From NCBI RefSeq assembly GCF_019649055.1, contig NW_026570224.1, positions 682,001 through 746,000 of the forward strand: a stretch of DNA of 64,000 nt, read 5' to 3'. Shown one piece after another: positions 36,619 to 48,690 of the stretch (position 1 is its first letter; every line of letters starts with the position of its first letter). This stretch comes from Paramacrobiotus metropolitanus (lineage: Eukaryota; Tardigrada; Eutardigrada; Parachela; Macrobiotidae). The position numbers and the translations under genes were made by a program. Under the pieces are notes generated by a model, which worked only from the letters and a program-made list of their open reading frames with translations, ran no database searches and was not told where the DNA came from.

Positions 36619-39440
36619 ATGGTACGACATCGACACTCAGTCTTGTGTCTTGTCGTTGTGTCACTCCTGCTCATTACGGGTTTGGTCTATGGACAACGGG
36701 CGCGCTGTCCTTCCGCATGTCGTTGTCAGTCGTCCGGCGACGAACGGGAAGTCACTTGTGACCCACCCACCAGCGACGCCATCAATTTCCGGGATGTCGA
36801 TCGTGATGTGACCGTTCTGCAGGTGACACCACAAAGCGCTGGACGCAACCCGCTCGGCACTCTTCCGGATGCCTTCGGTAATTTCGACCGTCTGCATAGA
36901 CTTATTCTGCGGAGTGCCGGAATACAGCGCATCTCCATGGGTGTCGCGCAACGGTTGGGAAATGTCAACACGCTGGATCTGGTGGGGAATGACATAACCG
37001 CCCTACGCGATTTATCCTTCGATGGGTTGAATAATGTGCAAGTGTTGCAATTGGCGAACAATGGAATAACCGATATTGCGGATGATGATCTACGGAGCCT
37101 AAGGAATTTGGTGTCCGTATCTTTCTCTAATAATAGAATCCGCAGAATTTCTGCCGGCGCTTTTGCCAATCAACCCTATTTATCCCATCTTGAACTGAAC
37201 GGAAACAGTCTGCAAGATCTCCCATCTGCACTGTTTGACAGTGTTATTAGGCTCGAGCATCTGGATCTGCGAAATAACCAGTTCACCGAAATACCTCGCG
37301 GTAATATAATATTAATAATTCTGTGTTCATAAGTGGTGCAGCGGAAGCTTTTAGATGCAATATGAGTAGTGTAGTATTTTAGAAATCACATCAGTTCGAC
37401 TGAACCTAAAACGTGTTCGCGTTTTATAAGCTTCTAAGCTACTCTTGGCCCCAAATTTCTACAACATACTTTAATACACAATACTTTAATACATACATCA
37501 GAGTTTTATGCAGCATTGTTACGTTTTCATCAACATAATATATTGGAACACCTTTTTAATTTACAAAACATATAGATATCTTAAGATTTTAAGGTGGTCC
37601 TTTATCTCCTTTTAAATAAAAAAACTACTTAATAAACTAAACTACTTAATACGATACAAAATAAGCTTGCCAACAAAAGTCTGAACGGACGCAAAAATTA
37701 AGCAGGAATCAAAACAGGCGTAAGTTACAGGTTCACTATTGTTCTGACAGGTATCCAACGACTTCTTTCCTTACGCGTTCTCCTTTTTGACAACAACCAG
37801 TTGACTACCGTTCCCGGGCAGTTAGTCCAAATCTGGGAGGATTCCCAAGATATGGAGGACGTTTCTTTCCATAACAACCCACTAAGTTGTCAAGGATTGG
37901 AAGATCTCATTTCATTTTCCCAAAGCCGCGATGGTTTTAAGAAGGTCTGTGATATCGAAGCGACTCGCTACCTGAATCCCGGCGGTCAGGCGGTCTGTCC
38001 CACCTGTGATGGCAATAAGCGGATCGATCAGCTGACCAAACAGAGCATGCAGCTCATCCAGGGCAACCGACCGCGACCGCCTCCCAAGCAGGATCCGGGA
38101 TATGTAGTCTACCATGTGGAGGATCCTGTCCGCGCACCGAAAGACTTCGATCCGCGACGGGATACAAAGCGCCCGCCAATTTCCAACGTTGAGAGCCAGA
38201 CGGCCGCTAAACTGAAGCAGTACATGCCGGGTGCCGGAGTACGCTGCGATTCACAAAGATGTTACTATATGAGCGCGAAGTAAGTTCGCGGGCTGGGAAG
38301 CAGTGATATGAAACGTTATTTCATAATATGCACCTGCATCATGCATGCATATATATGCTGCTTTATTACGGTAAACAGGTGCATATTATTAAATGAGTAT
38401 TATTTGCACCATAGTGTGTGGTCACAGTAAAGCTAAATAAATTATGTTTTCATTTGAGTTTTATTTTGTGACCGATAATTTACGCTTTTAATAGGATAAA
38501 ATAACATTATTGTCTCAGCTAGTTTTGCATAAACCGATATTCTACTGTTTAGAGGCGTTAAAGAGTGGCGAACTGCCGAATATTTTTGCCAGATGGTTGG
38601 ATTGGATCTACTGGAAATCAACGATGCAGATGAGCAAAAGCTTGTCATGAAATTTTGTAAGTAATACGTGTAAAGGCATAAATAACAAATACTTGTGCAT
38701 TATGCCGTTCGCGATACTTGTGCATTATACTATGAAAATTATCTACTAAATTAAATTTTGTAGTGATCGATGCCGTTAAGGAAGATTCAAGACGATCTTC
38801 CCCAAGCAGAGGATGGTGGATGGGTATGCGGTACGACACCAACAAAAAGGCTTTTGTCTTCGCAACTACAGGAAATCCGATCCGTTATACACATTGGGGT
38901 GAGGATATTAGTATCAATAAGTCATTTAGGAAAGAAACTGCAGTGACAGAACAGTATTCAGATCGATATATTGTACTGAATACATACAATTTGTTGCAAA
39001 TCGTTCCTCTCCATTAAAAGTTGAAAAGAATATTTTTCCGCAATCGCCGGAAAAGCGGAAGCCAACGACTAATTATGGACTATACCCGCATAATAATAAA
39101 AAACGCTGCAAAAAAACCACGGGGGGAAATAAAAATCAACAACAGCTATAATAGTAATTTTTATGCAGGAGAAGGTCAGCCTAACGACATGAGTGGTGGT
39201 GAAGACTGCACCGAATTGTGGGACACCTCGGACTGGAATGACGTTCGCTGTGTTTTGCCAAAAGAAAACATGTTTATCTGTGAATCGTCGGCTGCGGTCG
39301 GAAAGGGGCTTGTTGCCCAGGGTACTAACATTCAGAAGGATAACGGTAACCAATCTGGAGGTCGCCCGAACAAAGTTTCCGGTTCCGCGTCTTCGGAAGG
39401 CAGCTCATATACGACATTCTCCATAGTTAGAGATAACTAG
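36619..39440 (+). CDS. secreted leucine-rich-repeat plus C-type-lectin protein
   Basis: Five exons, 36619-37300, 37751-38279, 38553-38656, 38764-38898 and 39169-39440, join in phase to 573 aa. After a signal peptide (VLCLVVVSLLLITGLVYG) come an LRR N-cap (CPSACRC) and about eight leucine-rich repeats (LDLVGNDITAL, LELNGNSLQDLP, LDLRNNQFTEIP). A C-cap-like NNPLSC region with CDIEATRYLNPGGQAVCPTC follows, then a Pro-rich linker. The C-type lectin domain has WRTAEYFCQMVGLDLLEI, GWWMGMRYD, GQPND, EDC, SDWNDVRC and FICE. QPN and WND fit a calcium-dependent sugar site. A Gly/Ser-rich tail ends the protein; no membrane segment. Exon 2 reads to a stop if the intron is missed, but the acceptor at 38552 restores the frame exactly into the lectin fold. 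Confidence 0.88.
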
Positions 39441-39965
39441 CTAGTACCCAGTATAAGTGCGCTATTAATTCGTGGTATTTATGTATTTCTGAATTTCAAA
39501 TGATATTTGTCACCAGATCGAGAGCTGCGCAGTTCTTTTGGACAGCTGTCTGAAAGCACATCGAAGTTAACAATTAAATCACACCAAATATCATCCATAT
39601 TATATCGGTTTCATGTACTTATAATACTGCTTAATCATATAGCAAACACGATAAACTCCGGCCTTTGTAGTTTAACTAACACAAAGCTACTAAAATAAGT
39701 GGAAGGTCATATGAAAACATATTAGCCATATTAGGCAAATTGAGGTGTAAGGAGTGTGGAACATCGAAAGATCGTGGAGTCCTGTAAACCGAATATGTTT
39801 GAGCAAATACAATTTAAGGCTAACAAAATTACATACGATATGTAACGTAAATTACGTATACAACATAATTAGACTTACTCGGGAGAAAGTGCAAAGAAAC
39901 TGCAGTACTGCTGACTGTAGTGAGATCAGTTACGCGGGGAACATACCCTCGGTTGAAGCGTATAA
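39441..39965. other. intergenic, 3' sides of the LRR-CTLD gene and paralogue B
   Basis: AT-rich, convergent 3' regions. The last exon of paralogue B may extend into the right end. Confidence 0.4.
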
Positions 39966-40085
39966 GCTAAAAAATACAAATTAACGTATAAGCTAAAAAC
40001 AACTTAAAGGAACATATTTAAAAGTATATTAAGATTCAATTCTAAACGATGGTATTTTTAATATTGTGTGGATTGCGGTACGTAC

Positions 40086-42896
40086 AAGCGTTTGGTCAAC
40101 CGGCTCGGCACATAAAAAGTAATTCCGAACAAAAACGTTAATGTTGATTATATCCGTTTGCGTACATTCTCCAGCTGATGGGCATTTATCCAGATTGGAG
40201 GCCAAAAATTTTCTGAAAAGCATTCAATATGTGCATAACATACAAACTGCCAAGAAAATTTGTTAGATCAATTAGGTACAGACTGTATGTGTGCAAATTT
40301 TGGCAGCTACTTGTATCTGTACAACCAACAGTCAACAATTAAATCTTATAATTTATCGAAAAACTATAGGTTATACTCGTAGATCAGCCATTCTAGATCT
40401 ACCCTATGTAATCCATTGCATCTGATTGAAACCTATAGTTAGTTCTTTTGTGAATCTTACTGGCATATTTCTTCGTTTCCAAAAATAGATCTAGCAGAAG
40501 AGAGATTTCTCATTTGGCCACTTCCTATTGCAAAATCTAGACATGGGATCATCCTGGCGCTGTCCGGAAACGAATTTTCGTTGTAACAATGCTTTGCGGC
40601 TTGAATTACATCTGCAATAATTTCGGTCATATGTCATGAATATTACCATTAAATTACACTTCAGTGCATGCCATCATTCATAAAGACATTTGGCAATAAC
40701 CGTCAGTAACCTGATGGTGACTGCATCAGTTCCCTTATATGTAATACATAGTCGTGCATTCGTAGTTATCTTATTAGTGACTATGAGTCTATGTCTAATA
40801 ATGTAATTATTCCTATGTAAGTACACATGCATATGAGAAATCAAAACTGCACTTCTATGCTAAAGTGTACGTATAAAATTATTATAATATTGCAAGTATT
40901 TGTCAAATTATGTTTGCCGCATGCAGTAAAAGAAATATTTTTTTTAATACTAGAAGAAGTATACATTCTTACGCGAACAACAACAATAAAAGCAGTTCAT
41001 CTTGGCGTCTTAACACTAGCATGCAATGACCCCACACTACAATGTCAATATTGCCAAATGGGGACTACCGATCCTTGTATTAAATAATAATAAAAATAAA
41101 ATCATAACAGTAATCAAACTAACTTCGAAAGTTTAAGCATAATTTCCTTATTCCCATGCGGTACAAAAAATTGCAAACCCACCTTTTAGCATTTTGCTTT
41201 TCGAATAAGTGCGCGTGTCCCCGTACATTCTTATTAACTGGTCAACTCCTGCGATAGACGAAAAACCGAAGAAATGCATTTCAGAAGTTTGTATTTTTGC
41301 TCATAAGATTTGGAATCTTACCGACATAAAAGGGGTCCAGGCTGCTTAATTCTTGGCTTTTTTTGCAACCCTGTGGCTGTTATGTTAAAGTAATAATTAT
41401 ATGACTTACTTATGGATTTGATTGCATGATTATGTTAAATTTAACCTTTTGAATTCCCGTAACGCCACAGATCGCCCGATCCCCTCGTTTGACCATTGTG
41501 TTCCACTGGACCAGTGCACCCGCATTCCACGTGGTGACGTTGGTGGCATTAAGAGAGATTTCGCTGTCCAGAGCTGCCTGCGAAGTGTCCAGTGCAGTTG
41601 GACACTTGGCAATATACTTGCTATACTTTGTGGGAATGTCAAACACCTTCGACTTGCTGTCTTTGATGATATACGCAGCCTGGCTCTTGTTCAAGAAACC
41701 CGTAAAAAAACTAAAAGGTGTCAAAGAGCGAAATGTGAGTGCAATACGTTATCACACCAGCAATGCCATCTAGTTGCAGGAATTATTAGTTTACTGTATA
41801 TAATATTGTAAATTAAACTTTGTTTCAAGTCTTCGGCTTACGTCGGCGACGGAAGCGAGCAACGTACCTAAGTTTATCTTGCTCGGATGAACCACTTATA
41901 TCATCGCTGGATAAAAAGGTCAAGAGCATATGCGGCAGTTCGCTGAACGGTAGTTCTTTGTTCCATCGCTCCAGATAACAGGCATCCGTTGCTACCGCTC
42001 CGTCATTTAGATTTGTCAAGTTCAAATCCTGAGTTCGCAGTGCGACCCTCACTAAAGTCGGAAGCTTGATTAAAACGGATTTCGGCAGCAGTCGCATCCG
42101 GTCTGGCCGTGGTCGTCGTATCACCGCCATCGAAAGAAAACCGATAACGATATGGAATGTACGTATTAAAGTAGTCCGCCATGGAAACATTATAGCTAGG
42201 CGCTAACTGATTTACAGTGTCTTTTCCCAACCGTTGCAATAGAATTCGTCCCAACATGTAGCCGCGCACAGGGCTAACTGGACCTTGTAACAACGAGTAG
42301 CCACCGGCAAAATTCTTCTTCCACGCATGACCCTCGTTGCCTTTCGACAAGAACGGCGAGATATTGTCGGGGAGATATTTCGGCTGAACCGCGATGCGGT
42401 CCACTGAATCAGGAATATTCAGAATCGGACGGTCAATGGTACTCTCAACGGCCGCCAAACCGACGACCCCGTAAGATGTGCCAAGCATTCGGGCGACGGC
42501 TGACTGGAAGGAGTAGCGCTGCTGATTAATGACCTGTTCATTGCGGGCGGAATTCACAATAGCAGGGTCGATGGATACTTCCGGCAAGGCAGGACGGTTA
42601 CTGTCTGTTCGGTTACGAGTTCGACCTGGACGGCTGGCGGAGGCTGCGTCCGCATTGGAGCGATCGGTTCCCATCCGGGATGCGCTTTGTAATCGGGCGG
42701 CGATTTGCACGGCATTTGGACTTAGTTTCGCATAGGAGTCCTGGATTCCATGCAGCAGTATTATGATCCAGAGAACGCGATTACCTGCAGTACTTGAATC
42801 TGAAAACTGTGTTTAAGGAAGTTTCTAACTGCAACTAGAAAAGCAGTATTCTCGATATAAGGTCTTGTACCGGAAGTGAGCGTACATACCGATCAT
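40086..42896 (-). CDS. secreted Cys-containing protein, paralogue B (3' end unresolved)
   Basis: Eight minus-strand exons join in phase for 505 codons: 42896-42890, 42784-42125, 42051-41868, 41710-41446, 41376-41322, 41248-41183, 40611-40461 and 40212-40086. The 7-nt first exon starts MI and runs into the signal peptide RVLWIIILLHGIQDSYA. Segments shared with paralogue A, in order: GYMLG, YIPYRYRF, CYLERWNKELPFSELPHMLL and TFLSSDDISG, FFTGFLN, GALVQWNTMVKRGDRAICG, IPCLDFAIGSG, SIFGNEEIC and NVFVRNYFLCAEPVD. Splice phases match paralogue A, except that B has an extra 73-nt intron (42124-42052). The last exon is unclear; a frame from 39966 down is the only candidate. I do not recognise the family. 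Confidence 0.65.
40827..41087 (+). CDS. doubtful small frame inside paralogue B
   Basis: An 86-codon frame with a hydrophobic start and a Cys-bearing end (CQYCQMGTTDPCIK). It lies antisense within an intron of paralogue B, is AT-driven and has no clear promoter. Listed only because it has a plausible secretory start. Confidence 0.12.
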   Translation: MHMRNQNCTSMLKCTYKIIIILQVFVKLCLPHAVKEIFFLILEEVYILTRTTTIKAVHLGVLTLACNDPTLQCQYCQMGTTDPCIK

Positions 42897-43900
42897 GTGA
42901 CACGGCCCCCAACGTCGCATGATAATCCTGTCAAGAGCCGAACTTCGCGCGATGACGGGTTCACTGGGTGCGCAGTTTCACATTATTAACGAACGGGAAT
43001 CATAAAATCCGTGTTTCATTACCGAACAAGCTTAACTTCGGCAACTTTTTACTAATTAATGAAAGAACTTTCAGTCCACCCCTGCCACTCTCCGTCGCTT
43101 CGAACAGTGGTAAATTATACAGATGCCGTAAGCAGCATTACTGATTTACGATTTATTTCGGTCGATTATAATTCTTGTGCGTATTATGTTAGTTAACACT
43201 CACTAATAATGGTATCTGGTAAGTGTACAGGTACTTCATTTGCTAAAGTTATCTACGGGTAATACTGACGAAAAACGCCTGGAGGTGGGTAAAGTATTTT
43301 GCCTTCTGGGGTTTATCACACTCAAATCACGCGAAACTGCACAAATGCACGCGTTTTACAAATCTTAACTTCAACTAAGGTCAGACATATTCGTCTCTGC
43401 GCTTGATATTGCTGCAGATTACTCTGTATATTATATGGGTTCTTCAATGTATAACAGATTAGGTATGAGCAATGCATGTGATGTCGGTATGGTGATATAG
43501 AATCTCGACAAATATATATTCAACATGTTATTATTTAATTCAGATTTGTCGTTAAATGTAGCGTTACAAAGAGCTGTGTTTATCTGTTGTTGCGTTACAA
43601 AGCGTTGTCGTTATATATAGCGTTTATCTGACTTCTTCGCTCGGAAATCGGAATGGTTAAAACAGTGCAATACTGGGTTGAACGTTAAATTTTTTCATCA
43701 AATCAATTATAAACCACATATAGAAGGACCAAGAGCTTATTGCTCCTATATACTGCAAGCACCACTGTCAGACTGATTCAGTGAGAGAAAACAACAGTTG
43801 CTATCTTTACCTGCAAAACAGTTAACAGCATGTAATAAAATAAAAATAAACAATCCAGAATTTTTCACAGTTGTGCTTCCTTCAAAAATATTTGCTCTAA
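42897..43900. other. spacer between paralogues A and B
   Basis: Holds the B promoter side and the A 3' side. No exon or repeat recognised. Confidence 0.5.
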
Positions 43901-46598
43901 TTATAATGTTATCACGTTCTTATATCTGAAGATAAGCATAAGAGCACCCGAGACCCAAGCAAAAAACGATATGGATGTATTCGAGGCGGCATTTCCCCCG
44001 GAACCTAAAATAAACAAATGCTTGATATCTTTCCAATCCTTTTACAATTTGGGCCACCCGTTACCTTGAGACTGTGCTCCTGATCGCACTGAATTTGGCA
44101 CTGATGATATTGTTGGACTCGGAACTCCGTCGTTTGCAGTCTGCCCACTTTGTCGCGCTTCCAATGCGCCACCTACACAGAAACAAGACAAGGTTTCTGC
44201 TAGTAATATTTCTCATATGTGCAAGTAACGCATGCTTACCAGCTGAGGATCCACCGGATCCTTGCATAAGTAATAGTTTCTGGCGAAGACATTCAGGTTG
44301 GTAAGGTCACTGACGGTGCACGGAAAGGTTGAGCCTTGTGGTATACACTTTGTAATGTCCGGGTTTAAGAATTTTCTACAAAATGAAATTGGTTAGTATC
44401 TACCATTTTACATCATAATCAATTACACATTTTGTAAACCAAACACTGCAGTGCGCAACCAAAAATTACAATGAGAAAAATACTAACCGACACACTTCCT
44501 CATTTCCAAATATGGAAGCGGGATTTTCTAAAGACGTGACTTGTGCCACATCCACAGAGTAATCCAAACATGGAATGATCTCTTTGGTGGCGTAATGTCT
44601 TTGGGATAGCATTTCTTAGCGGACGATACGATTTCTAGAAAAAAAAGAAATGCACGTGTTACGAACAAGATGTGTAATAACTCATTGTCTCTTCTTATTT
44701 GACCAACAAAATTATAAGTCATTCGCGTGTTAGAATAGTTACTCTATATTCCGTAGCGGTACGTTATGTAAATAATACAGAATTGTAGAAGTACTGTACC
44801 TGATAACAGAGTGGCGTCGCTGCTGGCATTTGTATAAAGGCTGGTCAGTCTTTTTATGGCTGAAAAAATCGCAACTATTATAATTCAGCTTGGCGAAGTA
44901 AACGTTCCATCTGTTAACCTGTAAAAAAGGGTTCTTCCGGGCCTGACGGTTGGTTCAGACATTCAGGAATCTGCAAATATTTGTTACGGTTTACCAAGAC
45001 AAACCCTCAAAACCAAAAGCATGCTTTGCTGACCGCGAGTAGATGTGCTTACGCTAGCGTAACTGAACATTTTGCAGACAGCCGTATTGCCATTACGGGC
45101 CATTTCACGCCACTGCTCAAGAAGTGCACCAGCATAAAATGGCCGTTCCGTAGCGGTGCTATTAGCACTTGTGTTGGTAGAACTGTTCCCTGCCGACACC
45201 GCTGCAGTGGCATATAATTTCGGTATATTGAAATTACAGGCTCGCAGATTGTTCGCAGGATCGATTTGGAAAACATTGGTCGTCGCTGGTAATGTGCCGT
45301 ATGGTTCAGCAGTGCTATTTAAAAACTGGTAGAAAAACCTGTAAACAACAACAACACTTGTCATCAATCACAACCTTGAAGAAGAGAACAAAGAATACAT
45401 TCAACGGCAAATATTTATCCAGATAAATTACAACGTCTGAAACAACACACGCGAAGGAAATTTCTGCGTTTTGATAGCGTACTTGGCCTTGTCCGCAATC
45501 GCTTCTCCAGAGATATTATCACTCGCTAGGAACGTCAACGCCATATTCGGCATTTCCGTAAACGGAAGCTCCATATTCCATCGCGCCAGTGTGCAAACAT
45601 CCGTTGGTTTGCTGGCTTTTGGTGCTGCGGTCGTTCCACCGGCCACTACCGGCGCCACAGTTGTCGTTGTAACGCTGGTTTCCGTTTGATAACGGTAGCG
45701 GTAAGGAACGTACGAGTCGTAATACCATGGCGGTGGCGGTCCATAATACCCACATCCGCATGAATAACAGCAACCGTTGTGCGAGTACAGGCTATGTGCC
45801 ACCATACTGCCCAGCAGATAGCCACCAACCATGCCACCCGCACCGGCCAGCAGTAAACTTCCAGTTCCGAAACCACCACGGGAAAAGGCCCCACCGCCAT
45901 AATTGTTGATGACGGTGGTGTGCGTATTGTACACCGGTTGGATATTATTGCGCTGCGAGGGAACGGGCGCGTTGGCCGCCGGTCGGTTGACAGCGCTCCG
46001 GGAGGCGGAATTTCCGGCGGCATTATAATTAGGTCGCGAAGACCCGCTGGGGGCGGAGCTTCCCCATCGGCTCGATCCTGCACCTGCTCCGCTAGCACCC
46101 GCCCCGGTGCCGCTGGACATACGCGAGCCACTGGCGCCCGCCCCAGCCGGCGACGACGAGCCAAATTTACTTCCTCCTCCCGTCCCGCCGACAGATCCCG
46201 ACGGGGAAGACGACCCGAAGCGACTTCCGCCACCCGTGCTCCCACTGCCAAAACTGGACGATGAGCCGGAAGGACTGGATGAGCCGAATCGACTACTGCT
46301 GCTTCCGCTGCTACCGAACCCGCCGCCGCTGCTGCTGCTTCTGCCGCCGAATCCACCTCCGCTACTAACGCGACCCCCACCACCACCCGATGACCTTCCT
46401 GATAATACCGGCTCAATTAACTGGACAAGGAGGATCACGGATAAGAGGGTGGAAACTGAAATATGCACAAAAAGCAACAAAACAGTTTAGTTTGTGATGG
46501 CGGCAGTCAGTGTATGAGTGTCGTTGTCGTTGGAAGATTAAGTTGTTTTTAAAACACATTCGCCGTATATGACGTCATTACTTACATACATGATACAT
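43901..46598 (-). CDS. secreted GS-rich protein with prion-like hydrophobic segment, paralogue A
   Basis: Nine minus-strand exons: 46598-46586, 46455-45483, 45338-45053, 44970-44919, 44859-44800, 44634-44488, 44375-44240, 44172-44065 and 44020-43901. Signal peptide FSTLLSVILLVQLIEPVLSG; then ~150 residues of Ser/Gly repeats (FGSSSPSG); then a hydrophobic glycine segment AGAGGMVGGYLLGSMV, a CC/CxC patch, a Pro/Tyr-rich region and YVPYRYRYQ. The Cys-containing C-terminal half matches paralogue B (WNMELPFTEMPNMALTFLAS, GALLEQWREMARNGNTAVCK, SIFGNEEVC, NVFARNYYLCKDPVD). The last exon ends in a hydrophobic tail (SISFFAWVSGALMLIF) like a GPI-attachment signal; its acceptor has two options (44020 or 44004). 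Exon 6 is one base out of frame. Function unknown. Confidence 0.6.
45760..46420 (-). repeat. coding Ser/Gly low-complexity repeat
   Basis: Within exon 2 of paralogue A, GC-rich imperfect repeats encode units such as SRFGSSSPSG and SGGGFG. All three minus frames and opposing frames stay open here, which explains several long shadow frames. Confidence 0.8.
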
Positions 46599-48126
46599 GT
46601 ACTTCATAACAAGAAGTGTTCAAAATGCACACATCATTATTTTAGTTTTTTAAGAATATTTATACTTAATATGCAGGTGCAGTAGAGTTTAAAGCAGCGT
46701 CCATAATAATATATTATATAGTTTACTATTTCCTCTAACAAGACATTTCAGTAATCAGTGATTAATACTGCGTAAACATAATATAAATATTATGAAGAAA
46801 GACAATATAAACAAATATCTGAAGCATAATAACCATTTTACTTATATAAAAATAACTGCGTACCTCTTTATGTTCAAAATTAACAAGTCTTTTGAAACTC
46901 ACCGAATGAAGACCAGAATTGTCTCATCATGGATGATGTTGTTTGAATTTGGATTCAGATGTGTCTTCCAGTACAAACAAGATTTGGTTAAAATTACAGT
47001 ACGTAACGTAACTGATCAGGGTCAAAACCACGTACAATTTCAGAATCTTAAGATCCCCTCATCTTACGAAGGAATGTTGATAAAAAATCATAAATTAATT
47101 ACGCTAAACCCCTCAATAATGATTACTCATCGACAAGTCCAACAGATACAGGATTACCGCTACAGTACGCCGTACAGGCAAAAATACCACAGGTAATATG
47201 AAATATCGATCAATATTTGTAAAGTATCGGCGATGCAAACACGTTGTTCACATGATGTCAGTGATGGTGAGTATTGGGTTCCGTTCCGCTTTGTTCAACA
47301 TGCCATCCAGTGAATCAGCTGCAAGTAAACTTCAATGAAAATGCGAAATTTGATTCCGTTAGCATATCCCTGTGTAAGCGCCGATGGAAAACTGGTTCGC
47401 AATGAGCTGTATGTGATAACTATTTCGCGGTAGCAACATCGCGCGCGCAAGTCCTCAGGCCTACGGTTTGTTTACTTTGATTTGCCATAAAAAACTCGCC
47501 AAGCACCTTCATGCATTACCTCTGTGTGGAACAGTTAACGTGATGGCATTTGCGTTCGGTGGAGAGTGACGTCAATCCGTACGCAAACCTGTAGAGTGAG
47601 CAGTACGAAGTAGGCGGGCCGTAGCGTACTTTCTCAGTAATCTGGGAGAGTCTACCAAATCCTTGGCTTGACGTAAAAGCAGTAATCACCGACATGTTAC
47701 TTGTCAGTATAAATTATGTAAGAAGAAGAACCTTGTTCATCCAGAGCATCTAGGAAAACCTGTTTAATACTGTGTTAATCCATCATCTATGGCATACAAA
47801 TAGATAAGTTAGTCTTACGTTAGTAATAAGGGTAAAATAAGTTAGTAATTAGTAATAAAGGTAAAAATAAGATAAGTTAGAGGGTAAAAAAGTAAGGAAA
47901 ACTAGAAAGTGTCATGGAAGACCGCAGCAACATGCCAAGCAGAGACTGGTGGTGTAAGCTTATAAGTATTAGTGCTTTCAGTTTTGAAAGTAATAATTAG
48001 CCTGGCTTAGCCTACATATGATGGACGATCTGTACCTGGAAGTAGAGATGGTGCAAACAGCAAGCCTAATTAGATAATTTCTACAGTCTATGTTTTGCAT
48101 ACATTACGAGTATTTCAAGTACTGTA
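46599..48126. other. intergenic, mostly AT-rich
   Basis: A 134-codon plus frame (46792-47196) is Lys/Asn/Ile-rich, as expected of AT-rich DNA, and shows no domain. Short repeated words (ataagttag, gtaataagggtaaa) lie at 47805-47900. No gene is called. Confidence 0.45.
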
Positions 48127-48690
48127 CTAATATCGTCGAAAGATTTGAACATAGTATGTATAAATATATATGTTTATTAGCGATTCAAGCAGCCGTTGCA
48201 CCTTGTTGAAATCTGTGTCCACGCATGTGACTCGGCACCCTGTTATTTTCTGCAAAAACACTGCTTCTCCAGCCATACCGCATCCGACTAGAAGTAAATG
48301 AGATCGTTCACACAAGCCAAACGTTTTCGCTAACTGGACCAAATTTAATTCGCATATTGTATAATCAACAGCTGCATTGGCACGGTCATAATTATAAGAT
48401 TGGTCCAAATCTAGTGGACAATGGCAAAGCACATTCCAGTAAGGTATGCGTGAACCGGAAAGAATCGAGATGACGTTTATGTCGTCAAAACTGAAAATTT
48501 CTACTGGGCCGGATATCCAGCTCCTCACTGTCCGAATAGAGAAGAAAATTGCGCGCCAGCGGACGACAGCTAGAGTAACGCCGAATATCCAGGACAGCCA
48601 TATAGGTTGGCCACTGCAGAACAAGCCACCAAATACACCTCCTAAGAGGAAGATGGTCACGGGAAAGTTAAAAGGTATTGGAAGTAACAT
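48127..48690 (-). pseudogene. SAM-dependent methyltransferase fragment
   Basis: A frame of 187 codons from ATG 48690 begins with a hydrophobic membrane-like segment (TIFLLGGVFGGLFCSG, IWLSWIFGVTLAVVRW). It then shows a class I methyltransferase SAM-binding motif: LLLVGCGMAGEAVFLQ followed by VTCVDTDFNKVQRL, where the Asp after the second strand would bind the ribose. It stops only ~20 residues later, so the rest of the Rossmann fold is missing. Either further exons lie downstream (AAG|gtgcaa at ~48151 could be a donor, but I found no acceptor exon) or the gene is truncated. The family beyond class I is not clear. Confidence 0.45.

Noticed and set aside
41868-42784. Frameshift in paralogue B between the RYR region and the Cys-containing half
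   Set aside because: A 73-nt intron (42124-42052) with GT-AG ends restores phase, so no mutation is needed.
45646-46490. Long alternative frames on both strands over paralogue A
   Set aside because: Shadows of the GC-rich Ser/Gly repeat; only one frame has the signal peptide, splice sites and similarity to paralogue B.
46792-47196. 134-codon plus frame
   Set aside because: Lys/Asn/Ile composition expected from AT-rich DNA, no domain, no splice or promoter support.
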